From IMG/VR virus record IMGVR_UViG_3300048571_000019, positions 1 through 46,361 of that record: a stretch of 46,361 nt of DNA; one strand, written 5' to 3'. The notes under the pieces are model-generated. The model saw nothing but the letters and a program-made list of their open reading frames with translations, made no database searches and was not told the origin of the DNA. The position numbers were made by a program, and so were the translations under genes. Shown here in pieces: positions 28,936 through 36,144 of this stretch. This DNA is from a virus. The stretch's first letter is position 1; every line of letters starts with the position of its first letter.

Positions 28936-31576
28936 AACCTATATCCTCTTCAACGATATCAACGATTACCGCCGCCGCAACCTCAATCACTCCACCCAAC
29001 GGAACCGCCGTTACCTTGCTATTCCAACCGGGGCCGAAATACGTCGCACGGTTGCCCGCGTTGTTCGCGCCCGGATAATCCCCAAGCGTTCTACTCCAAA
29101 CAGCCCAAGGCGTATCTTGCAAAACACGGCGCAATGGCGGGCTATTGTTCGCAATCAATAACTCGCCGTCCTTGATCTTAATTCCATAACCCGACAACCC
29201 CTTGACCGCCGCATCAAACCCTATGCCGTTCGTTATCGCCGCCCTAGATACCAACTCACCAATCGAACTCTCACGACCCATTCCGCCGTCGTCATACCTA
29301 ACGCGCGCAGTCATAATAGTTTGCATCAACTTTTCCGCATCACCAATATCCTTGGCCGCGCGATGCCAATCCCAATTCTGCGACTGCATCCACTTCTCTG
29401 CCTCATCTTTGCTTATAACCCGGTTAGATGTCAGGCTGTACGCGCCAGCAATCAACGGCCCTATCTGATCACCGTCGCGGCGTGATCCAAGTATCTTAGC
29501 CGCCGCCAACGTGAATGTGTCAACATTCTTTAACAGAGCGTCAATATTCCCAACCGTCCGAGCCATTAACCGCGCCGGGAAATCAACACCGATCACGTCA
29601 ACAATCATTCGCTGCAATTCCGCAAACCGATCTTCCGCGCCGTCCGTCCGATCTTGAACCAACTCAAGCGACGTGATCCGATCCTTATCCGCGCCTTGTT
29701 CAATCCTAGGGTTAATCGCCGCGAAACAGAAACACGACCTTAGCTGAAACGTCGCGTTCGCGTTCTCTACCATAGAACCAGACGACGAACGACGCGCTGC
29801 GAAGAATATCTTTTCCATCTCGCTACGGCTTGACGCGTTTTCGCTCTCGGCCTCGTCCATGATGAACGGTCTACCACTCGCACCCAATGACTTACGCATA
29901 CCCGCCTCAGTAGTTCCACCATCGCGCTTGATTGCAATGTCACCCAACGCAGCATTAACAATATCGTCCATAACTGTTGACTTGCCGCTCCCCTTTGGAC
30001 CCGTCACGACGATGTGCGACCGCCATGTCAGCGCCGATCCTACAGCCGCGATCACAACCCAACCGCATAGCAAGTCGGCATACTGTGGCCGCTTCCATGA
30101 AAGACGCTTACAAATACCCCTGAACTCGCTGGCTTCCTTGTTAGTCAGTGGTTCACAGTCCAACCCGATAACCCTAGGCCCAGCCTCATATACTGACTTC
30201 GACTTATAGTCGCTAGGGTGGCAACGGCGATCACCCGCGACCACAACGTCGCCGCAATTCACAACCACGCCCGAAACGTCACGCCACGCCCCAACACCCC
30301 TTACGTTGTCAGCTTGGAATACTCCCTTGCGGTGGCATATGTCTATCAGTTGCGCGCTGGCATAGCTGCAAATATCGCTATCACTCGTCTTACCGTCACT
30401 GCCATAGTGGCGTTCCCAGAACTGCCTAGGCGCTAGTCTGTATAGGTTCTGAATACGGGCAAGCGATGACGCCCCCAATTCCACAATCTGCCCCGACGCC
30501 CTCGGGAAGAAGAAATACTGACCGCGACTGTGACCCAACGGCCTTACCACGTCCATAGGCTCATCTGCCTCATCCGGCACGTCATGCGCCCGATCATCCG
30601 CAACAGGTTCCCAGTCATCAACATATTCACGCTCTACAACTGGGGCGGCGTTCAATCCATCCCTAACCGCATCAATGCCGTCGCTGCAATGAATGTCATT
30701 CCAATCCGTCCGCTTGTGTGTATCATCCGCATCGACAACAGGCCAAACAACCTGCGCACCCCCGATAGCAACAGCCGCCGCGTTCGCCGCCTCAATACCG
30801 GGGTTTACAGACTTAACGCCCACAACAGTCCATTGGTCATTATCCGCACAGATAACAATCCTAGCGTCTGGATACTTGCCGCGCATCGCAACAGCAACAG
30901 CCTTAAGGTTGCCAGCGTTGAAAGCGACAATCACAGGCCAGCCCATTGCCTCACGAACAGATGCACCCGTCGCAAAACCCTCGACTATCGCAATCGTCCC
31001 AAGATCATCGCCGCGCTTCGCAATCGAAAAATAACTGCCCGCAACGTCGCTGTCAGTCATAAACCGCTTAGTGCCGTCCGGTTGGATAAACTGCAAACCC
31101 ACAACCGAACCGTCACGCATCAACGGAATAACCAGAGCATTACCAAACACCCTTGCACCATGCGCGCCTATGTTCTTGCGGTTTAAGTAAACCTCCGACC
31201 CAGTCGCCTTAGCCATGCCTGCAATCATCGCAGTGGCCTTGGCAGCGGCCCTAGTGTGAGCGTCTACAGCAGCAGCCTCACGCGCCCGCTTAGCCTCTAT
31301 AGCGCGCGCCTTATACATCGCCCGATCATCCGCGCTAACGCCTCGCTTGGTTTTGCTATGCCATGAGATAGTCTGGCCGTCTTTCCACGACTTAAACCAA
31401 CCAACCGCAAACCCGTCATGATGCACGGTTAGCTTGTATGCGCCGTTCGTCGTGCGCGCCTTGTCACCTTCTAAACGATACCTGTGAATGCGGTCATCTG
31501 CTACAACGTCACCCGACGCCATACCCAAACCCGCATCACGCATTGCCGCCCGAAAATCTGAAATCTGATCCTGCAT
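28928..31576 (-). CDS. Primase-helicase (Toprim primase plus SF3/D5-like ATPase)
   Basis: 882 residues. The N-terminal half has a Toprim primase: Glu in IVEGFATGASV (about 199), the ADND block (244-247) and DWND (291-294). After a linker, an ATPase domain has Walker A GPKGSGKST (526-534), IMDEAESEN as Walker B, and FAAINPRIEQGADKDRI. This is the P4-alpha/D5-like fusion used by many phages to prime and unwind at an origin. It is the first gene of the leftward operon, next to the putative origin region. No canonical zinc-binding primase domain is seen at the N-terminus. Confidence 0.9.
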   Translation of the reverse strand: MQDQISDFRAAMRDAGLGMASGDVVADDRIHRYRLEGDKARTTNGAYKLTVHHDGFAVGWFKSWKDGQTISWHSKTKRGVSADDRAMYKARAIEAKRAREAAAVDAHTRAAAKATAMIAGMAKATGSEVYLNRKNIGAHGARVFGNALVIPLMRDGSVVGLQFIQPDGTKRFMTDSDVAGSYFSIAKRGDDLGTIAIVEGFATGASVREAMGWPVIVAFNAGNLKAVAVAMRGKYPDARIVICADNDQWTVVGVKSVNPGIEAANAAAVAIGGAQVVWPVVDADDTHKRTDWNDIHCSDGIDAVRDGLNAAPVVEREYVDDWEPVADDRAHDVPDEADEPMDVVRPLGHSRGQYFFFPRASGQIVELGASSLARIQNLYRLAPRQFWERHYGSDGKTSDSDICSYASAQLIDICHRKGVFQADNVRGVGAWRDVSGVVVNCGDVVVAGDRRCHPSDYKSKSVYEAGPRVIGLDCEPLTNKEASEFRGICKRLSWKRPQYADLLCGWVVIAAVGSALTWRSHIVVTGPKGSGKSTVMDDIVNAALGDIAIKRDGGTTEAGMRKSLGASGRPFIMDEAESENASSRSEMEKIFFAARRSSSGSMVENANATFQLRSCFCFAAINPRIEQGADKDRITSLELVQDRTDGAEDRFAELQRMIVDVIGVDFPARLMARTVGNIDALLKNVDTFTLAAAKILGSRRDGDQIGPLIAGAYSLTSNRVISKDEAEKWMQSQNWDWHRAAKDIGDAEKLMQTIMTARVRYDDGGMGRESSIGELVSRAAITNGIGFDAAVKGLSGYGIKIKDGELLIANNSPPLRRVLQDTPWAVWSRTLGDYPGANNAGNRATYFGPGWNSKVTAVPLGGVIEVAAAVIVDIVEEDIGFE

Positions 31577-31599
31577 TGCGCCTCCAAGCTACAAAACAG

Positions 31600-31629
31600 A
31601 CACTACACCCAAACGCGGCAAATCGTCAA
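31600..31629 (-). promoter_or_regulatory. Promoter of the leftward replication operon
   Basis: On the minus strand TTGACG, 18 bases, TAGTGT; the start point would be about 17 bases before the primase-helicase ATG, which has GGAGG four bases upstream. Confidence 0.5.
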
Positions 31630-31635
31630 GAGCAC

Positions 31636-31931
31636 ATAACCGTTTTCGCAAAACATGCCCGAAACCCGCCAAAAACACCACTGCGCTAACCGAAAACACC
31701 TAACTTTACTGCAAAATCGCATGTTTTCAAAACGAAATTATCCAATGAAATCAACAAAACCCAAAAAACGGTTATTTTTTCTGCCTTTGTTTTCAACGAC
31801 ATAACCATAACCGTTTTAAAAAGACATAATAGGCGCTACACACCATTGGCAATGAATATAGTTTCTTTATATTCATTTCCAATGGCTTCTTATACAGTAC
31901 ATTTTCACGGTTTTTTAGGTTAGGCGGTTAT
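31636..31931. repeat. Repeated ATAACCGTTTT motifs in the divergent control region
   Basis: Exact copies at 31636-31646 (+), 31765-31775 (-) and 31807-31817 (+), with a shorter CGGTTAT at 31925-31931 (-) and TAACCG near 32051. The second and third copies form an inverted pair. Nothing in this 595-base gap (31577-32171) is coding; it is AT-rich. Such repeats can be initiator-binding iterons or repressor operators. Confidence 0.6.
31843..31885. repeat. 18-bp near-perfect inverted repeat
   Basis: Arms 31843-31860 and 31868-31885 match at 17 of 18 positions around a seven-base loop. No T tract follows in either direction, so it is not a classic terminator. It lies at the centre of the divergent gap, consistent with an origin cruciform or a dimeric protein site. 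Confidence 0.75.
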
Positions 31932-32171
31932 TTTTAGAAAATTATGAAACAGCCCTTACTTACTTACTTTTCTAAAAAGTTAATAATAATAAGTGCTTAC
32001 GTGCTGTGTCCGGCCTGAAAAAAATATCACTTAGACCTAACTTTTTCACTAACCGTAATATAAAATCAGGTTATGTGCGTTTTTGAACAGTAGATTGTGC
32101 ATTTTTGCGCGTTGCCAATTGTTATCTGATATGTTACATTGATTACACATGTATAAATTCAGGGTTTCAAA

Positions 32172-32621
32172 ATGATACTTGACGCAACAACTCACTCATC
32201 GAATGAAAAATGGTCAACAACCAAAGCACTGGCAAAGTTGATCAATCCTTTGCCGTTCGGGCAATCTATATCAATAGAATGGTTTGTTGACGAAAATGGG
32301 AAAAGACTTAGCCCAATATACTTGCAAAAATTCATATCAAGCGCGACAAAAAACAGATACCTATTTCAGTCTCGCTTTATTCGTGGAAACCTCATCATAA
32401 CGCGCATTGCCGAAGGTGACATTCTAGCCAAGCGAAAATCAGGTGTAACTCCTACATGGCCATTCTGCTTTATGAAAATAGGTCAAACCATCATCATGAA
32501 ACAAGGACAGTATGGAAAATCAAATCCGCAAACATACGCTCACACTGTTGCCGCGCAATCAAACATGAGGTTCACAACATCCAAGCAAGGCGATGATTAC
32601 TATATCACTAGAACCTCTTGA
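32172..32621 (+). CDS. Unknown protein beside the putative origin
   Basis: 149 residues with AGGG seven bases before ATG. Basic, aromatic-rich, beta-containing sequence (ALAKLINPLPFGQSISIEWFVD, KFISSATKNRYLFQSRFIR, GNLIITRIAEGD). No recognised DNA-binding motif, but charge, position at the divergent control region and lone rightward orientation beside the replication operon make a DNA-binding regulator plausible. A 12-base near-duplicate (TGTGCGTTTTTG at 32074, TGTGCATTTTTG at 32096) lies in its upstream region. Confidence 0.6.
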   Translation: MILDATTHSSNEKWSTTKALAKLINPLPFGQSISIEWFVDENGKRLSPIYLQKFISSATKNRYLFQSRFIRGNLIITRIAEGDILAKRKSGVTPTWPFCFMKIGQTIIMKQGQYGKSNPQTYAHTVAAQSNMRFTTSKQGDDYYITRTS

Positions 32622-32647
32622 CACCACCCGCGCCGTCATGCTATACC
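32618..32647 (+). promoter_or_regulatory. Promoter for the small gene at 32670
   Basis: TTGACA, 18 bases, TATACC. It overlaps the preceding stop codon and lies just before the gene, which has a GGGG ribosome site. Expected to start the rightward packaging operon. Confidence 0.6.
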
Positions 32648-32669
32648 TACATCAACCAAGGGGCACATC

Positions 32670-32849
32670 ATGACGCGCGCAGAATTTATCAACGCTAACC
32701 GCCAAACAAACACCGTTCTAGTGTATGCGTTCGGTCGTCCGTCGTTCCGCATTACCGCAAAGTCAAAGCACATCGTCTCTGACAACTGCGTGGTATACAA
32801 CGGATCAATAACCCCCCTAGACGGCTATACCGTGGCGCTGCGTCCATGA
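32670..32849 (+). CDS. 59-residue hypothetical protein
   Basis: MTRAEFINANRQTNTVLVYAFG.. basic and beta-like, ending DGYTVALRP. Preceded by a promoter and GGGG eight bases upstream; stop overlaps the next ATG (ATGA). The SH3-like small proteins of phages share this style, but no assignment is made. Confidence 0.6.
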   Translation: MTRAEFINANRQTNTVLVYAFGRPSFRITAKSKHIVSDNCVVYNGSITPLDGYTVALRP

Positions 32850-33274
32850 GCCTATTCGATTGGGTATCTGGGCCATACGTAAAACCAATGCCGGATAACT
32901 ATCAGGACGTGTACAGGCGCGCGCTAATCAAGCAATGGGATGCAGACCTAGAAGCTATCCGATCACTCGGAATTTACCCACCGTGGCGATTGGAACCCGA
33001 CGATCTGCACAAAGACGAATATCGCTTGCTTGCCGCATGTGCCGATCATGGTGGCGTGTTATGGGCAGACAATAACACCGACCTATGCCTAACCACAACC
33101 CGTGGCATAGGTCTAAAGGCAATCGGTAACGCAAAGGCCGTAATTGCAAAGTGTCAAGACTTAGGGTATATTACGTGCATGTTCAATGGCACAAGCTTTA
33201 CAATCAACGCAACACCGCTAGGAATGAACATGCTCGAAGATTACGAGGACCAGAAAGAGGCGGGGATTTTGTGA
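32846..33274 (+). CDS. Hypothetical protein, possibly winged-helix
   Basis: 142 residues. The second half (DEYRLLAACADHGGVLWADN, AVIAKCQDLGYITCMFNGTSFTINATPLG) has the helix-helix-beta-hairpin character of winged helix domains. Located two genes before the terminase subunits, next to a tandem repeat. A role in packaging or regulation is possible; not proven. Confidence 0.6.
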   Translation: MSLFDWVSGPYVKPMPDNYQDVYRRALIKQWDADLEAIRSLGIYPPWRLEPDDLHKDEYRLLAACADHGGVLWADNNTDLCLTTTRGIGLKAIGNAKAVIAKCQDLGYITCMFNGTSFTINATPLGMNMLEDYEDQKEAGIL

Positions 33275-33283
33275 ATATAATCA

Positions 33284-33374
33284 GTATTTTGCACGATCGG
33301 TCTCGTATTTTGCACGATCGGTCTCGTATTTTGCACGATCGGTCTCTTGCACGATACCCCTTCTCTTGCACGAT
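33284..33374. repeat. 21-bp tandem repeats upstream of the terminase genes
   Basis: Three perfect head-to-tail copies of a 21-bp unit GTATTTTGCACGATCGGTCTC (33284-33304, 33305-33325, 33326-33346) plus two more TTGCACGAT cores at 33347 and 33366. Core-to-core steps are 21, 21, 16 and 19 bases, close to two helical turns. Location just before a probable small terminase makes a packaging recognition site (pac or cos) the best guess. Confidence 0.85.
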
Positions 33375-33397
33375 AGGTGCAATGCTGAGAGCAGCAA

Positions 33398-33739
33398 ATG
33401 GCTAATCCAGACCCAGCCCCAGAATACCGATGGAAACCCGGCCAATCTGGCAACCCCGGCGGGATTAATTCCGAAACGCATCGTCTTATCAAAGACAGTG
33501 CCGAGAAAGCCGCTCGATTGCAGAACCTGTTAATCGAGGGCGTGTTGGCGAAAATAGAGATGGTCCAGCCGGAAGCACGGGAAGAATTGTTGCGCGCGGA
33601 CATTAACAAGATCATTGGCGATGCGCTGGACCGTCACCTAGGCAAGGCCACGCAACCTATCGACAACACGTCCAGCGATGGCACTATGACGCCTACTGTG
33701 ATTAATCTGGTGCCTGTTGGGGTTAAGCCAACAGAATAA
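33398..33739 (+). CDS. Probable small terminase subunit (DUF5681-like N-terminus)
   Basis: 113 residues. YRWKPGQSGNPGGINSETHR is the DUF5681-type opening seen in proteins encoded before phage large terminases. A helix (DSAEKAARLQNLLIEGVLAKIEMVQPEAREELLRA) and a polar tail follow. Position before the large terminase, with two short genes in between, and next to the tandem repeats supports DNA recognition for packaging. Small terminases diverge strongly, so this is a contextual call. Confidence 0.62.
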   Translation: MANPDPAPEYRWKPGQSGNPGGINSETHRLIKDSAEKAARLQNLLIEGVLAKIEMVQPEAREELLRADINKIIGDALDRHLGKATQPIDNTSSDGTMTPTVINLVPVGVKPTE

Positions 33740-33765
33740 ATCTGCATTGGTGGCGATTATTTTTC

Positions 33766-33793
33766 TTGCATAGCGCGGGGGATGGTGTAGTCT
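33766..33793 (+). promoter_or_regulatory. Promoter for the small gene at 33820
   Basis: TTGCAT, 16 bases, TAGTCT, followed by GTATGTAT. A similar TTGACT-17-TGGTCT-GTATATAT lies before the gene at 34179. The shared TCTGTATRTAT extension suggests co-regulation. Confidence 0.45.
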
Positions 33794-33819
33794 GTATGTA
33801 TCAACAGGAGATATATACC

Positions 33820-34107
33820 ATGAACATCACCATCACTAACTGCGCAAACCGCACCATCGAAGCAGTAATCTTCGGCCTGCATCTTGGTGGAAATAGCGCT
33901 AATCAAACCGTAAAAGTCGAAAACATCGCCACTTTTGCAAATGAAAATCCTACCCTCTCACCTCAGGTAATTCTATGGGCTGAGGGAGGAAAGACGTGGG
34001 CCAAGGGGTTTCGCGCTACCAAACATCACGCTACTTTATCAGTAGGCGTTCTCTGCCGCATTGGAGCTGGCCCAGATGGCGACAGAACCGTATGGGAAAG
34101 AAAATAA
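33820..34107 (+). CDS. Hypothetical small protein with own promoter
   Basis: 95 residues starting MNITITNCANRTIEAVIFGL, beta-rich with KTWAKGFRATKHHATLSVGV near the end. AGGAGA eight bases before ATG; a longer frame was discarded because it lacks a site. It is an independently promoted insert between terminase genes, so it may be a moron. No family recognised. Confidence 0.6.
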   Translation: MNITITNCANRTIEAVIFGLHLGGNSANQTVKVENIATFANENPTLSPQVILWAEGGKTWAKGFRATKHHATLSVGVLCRIGAGPDGDRTVWERK

Positions 34108-34116
34108 TATAACCCA

Positions 34117-34145
34117 TTGACTGCACCGCTAATCCGGTGTGGTCT
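34117..34145 (+). promoter_or_regulatory. Promoter for the small gene at 34179
   Basis: TTGACT, 17 bases, TGGTCT, then GTATATAT. It is similar to the element at 33766 in both hexamers and in the downstream GTATRTAT. Confidence 0.45.
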
Positions 34146-34178
34146 GTATATATAGAAACTCAAACAGGGATGATGAAG

Positions 34179-34340
34179 ATGACACGCCGCGAAGCAAGAA
34201 AACTAGCTGAACTTGCAACAAAACTTGAGGCATCCATGCTAAATGATATGGGGCCAGATGAATACAAATCATACATGGAAATGCCACAAGATCACAGGTT
34301 TAAGATTGTTTGCGCAGCTTTATCATCGACACTAACCTAA
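34179..34340 (+). CDS. 53-residue hypothetical protein
   Basis: MTRREARKLAELATKLEASML.. a single charged helix then MGPDEYKSYMEMPQDHRF. The start is uncertain: ATGs nine and six bases upstream are in frame, but AGGG is best spaced for this one. Followed directly by a terminator, which overlaps its stop codon. Function unknown; perhaps a second moron. Confidence 0.55.
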   Translation: MTRREARKLAELATKLEASMLNDMGPDEYKSYMEMPQDHRFKIVCAALSSTLT

Positions 34341-34357
34341 GCCCCTTCGGGGCTTTT
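34340..34357 (+). terminator. Terminator before the large terminase gene
   Basis: AGCCCC-TTC-GGGGCT followed by TTT, overlapping the last base of the preceding stop codon. It isolates the two small promoted genes from the large terminase. Confidence 0.75.
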
Positions 34358-34390
34358 GCCTTTCGGCCGCGCCCATGCTAACAATATCGC

Positions 34391-35632
34391 ATGGAAGTTA
34401 ACGTCCAAATCCCGCAAGCCCTAGCGCCCGTGTTTGCCCCGCCTATAGGCGCTGTGGCATATCGTGGCGCATACGGTGGCCGGGGTAGCGCCAAAACCCG
34501 CACGTTCGCCCGCATGGTGGCCGTACGCGCCCTAGTGTTTGAAACTATGGGACTACGTGGAGCAATACTATGTGGCCGTGAATTTATGGGATCACTGGCT
34601 GACAGTTCTATGGAAGAGCTGAAGTCAGTCATTCAAGAGGATGATTGGTTAGCGGCTCACTTCTCTATCGGCAAAGAGTACATCCGCACCAAGTCCGGCA
34701 ACATATGGTTTCTATTCGTCGGTCTGCGTCATAACCTAGACAGCCTCAAGTCCAAAGCCAAAGTCCTGCTAACTTGGATTGACGAAGCTGAAAACGTATC
34801 AGAGCTGGCATGGCGAAAGCTTATAGCTACAGTCATGCGCGAACCGAACTCCGAGATATGGCTAACGTGGAACCCGGAAAGCGAGGAAAGCGCAACCCAC
34901 AAGCGTTTCCGGGTATCATATGACCCCAAGCGCATGGTCATAGTCGAATGTAACTATTCCGATAATCCATGGTTTCCGCAGGGCCTAGAAGATGAGCGCA
35001 AGGCAGATCTGGAGTTTCGCCCGGATACTTACGATCACATATGGGAAGGCCAGTTTCTAACGCTCACAGAGGCCCAGATCATGGCGGGAAAATATGAGAT
35101 CAAAGAGTTTGAAGTTGACGGCCCCGGATGGCAAGGGCCATACCTAGGCGGCGACTTTGGATACTCGCAAGATCCTACTGCCGCAATTCGATCATGGGTC
35201 AAAGACAACTGCCTATACATCGACTATGAGGCGGGCGGAACTAGAATTGAGATTGACGATATTGTCAGTCGCGTATCTGCCAGTATTCCAGAATATGACA
35301 AGCATGTGAGCCGTTGGGATAGCGCGCAACCCGGCATGATCTCGCATATTCAGCGCAAGGGCTTTCACCGGGCTATCGGTTGCGTCAAGGGCAAGGGAAG
35401 CGTCGAGGACGGTATTCAGTTTATCCGCTCATTCAAGCGCGTTTACATACACCCACGTTGCATTCAAACGGCGCGGGAGTTCAGGCTGTACTCGTGGGAA
35501 ATTGACAAGCTATCTGGAGCGATCAAGCCCAAGCCCGTCGATGCAAACAACCACTACATCGACGCGCTTAGGTATGCGTTAAACCCGATTATGAAGCATG
35601 TAGGGATCAACTGGGCGGCGCTAGGATCGTGA
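34391..35632 (+). CDS. terL: Terminase large subunit
   Basis: 413 residues. ATPase: Walker A GGRGSAKT (29-36) and Walker B LLTWIDEAE (127-134). Nuclease: Asp255 in GGDFGYSQDP, Asp310 in RWDSAQP and Asp391 in YIDALRYAL, the RNase H-like acidic triad. The overall pattern fits the Terminase_3 (PBSX-like) family. The protein packages DNA through the portal and cuts concatemers. No clear ribosome site precedes ATG; a weak TTGCCT-17-TAACAA element ends a few bases before it, so the message may be nearly leaderless. Confidence 0.95.
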   Translation: MEVNVQIPQALAPVFAPPIGAVAYRGAYGGRGSAKTRTFARMVAVRALVFETMGLRGAILCGREFMGSLADSSMEELKSVIQEDDWLAAHFSIGKEYIRTKSGNIWFLFVGLRHNLDSLKSKAKVLLTWIDEAENVSELAWRKLIATVMREPNSEIWLTWNPESEESATHKRFRVSYDPKRMVIVECNYSDNPWFPQGLEDERKADLEFRPDTYDHIWEGQFLTLTEAQIMAGKYEIKEFEVDGPGWQGPYLGGDFGYSQDPTAAIRSWVKDNCLYIDYEAGGTRIEIDDIVSRVSASIPEYDKHVSRWDSAQPGMISHIQRKGFHRAIGCVKGKGSVEDGIQFIRSFKRVYIHPRCIQTAREFRLYSWEIDKLSGAIKPKPVDANNHYIDALRYALNPIMKHVGINWAALGS

Positions 35633-35653
35633 TACTACGCGGAATAGGGGGCG

Positions 35654-36046
35654 CTATTTCGCCACCTCTTTCATTGCGACCCCGTTAATATGGGGAATGC
35701 CGTTGATTGTTTCGATGTCGAAGGTGTAGTTTGTCCAAAACCTAGGGGAGTGCCAAAATCCACCACCGTCACTTCGATACCAAACCTGTTTCACCACTGG
35801 CATCGCATCCAACTGTTTCTGCAGCGCCTCAATATGCGCCGTGATCTGTTCGCGCGTCTGTGCCATTGGTTCGTGATCCTCAATAATGCGGTATGCGATG
35901 ATGTCGCAATTCCCGACATCATGCGACCATCTGATGTAGTGTCCGTAACCATTAGCAATCCTTCCATTTTTCTGCTCATACTCCACCCGCGTCTTATCCG
36001 ACTTGATCGGACATTCGCCACCGTTCCATTCGATCCAGTTTGCCAT
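35654..36046 (-). CDS. Moron: hypothetical protein on the opposite strand between terminase and portal
   Basis: 130 residues. Starts MANWIEWNGGECPIKSDKTRVEYEQ, a short beta domain found as a repeated unit in various phage proteins (W-I-E-W-x-G-G-x-C-P). A helix (REQITAHIEALQKQLDAM) and a second small domain (FDIETINGIPHINGVAMK) follow. The only leftward gene in the head module; independently expressed accessory genes are typical here. Function unknown. Confidence 0.68.
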   Translation of the reverse strand: MANWIEWNGGECPIKSDKTRVEYEQKNGRIANGYGHYIRWSHDVGNCDIIAYRIIEDHEPMAQTREQITAHIEALQKQLDAMPVVKQVWYRSDGGGFWHSPRFWTNYTFDIETINGIPHINGVAMKEVAK

Positions 36047-36092
36047 AACTAACTCCTATACCACTCCACACAACCCATACCACAACCCCGCT

Positions 36093-36121
36093 TTGCACGT
36101 CAAGCCCCTTTCGCATATAAT
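36093..36121 (+). promoter_or_regulatory. Promoter of the portal/head operon
   Basis: TTGCAC, 17 bases, TATAAT: a perfect -10 box, 5 of 6 at... the -35 has the same TTGCAC as the tail tube promoter. Located 24 bases before the portal ATG and beyond the leftward moron. Confidence 0.75.
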
Positions 36122-36144
36122 CGCAACAAACAAAGGGCGCGCGC

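Noticed and set aside
30530-31186. A 218-codon plus-strand frame
   Set aside because: Lies antisense inside the primase-helicase whose Toprim motifs are clear; no ribosome site and no recognisable domain.
31843-31885. Terminator
   Set aside because: The inverted repeat is not followed by a T tract on either strand and is AT-rich; more like a protein site or cruciform.
33284-33374. CRISPR-like array
   Set aside because: Repeats are directly head to tail with no unique spacers; better explained as protein-binding iterons.
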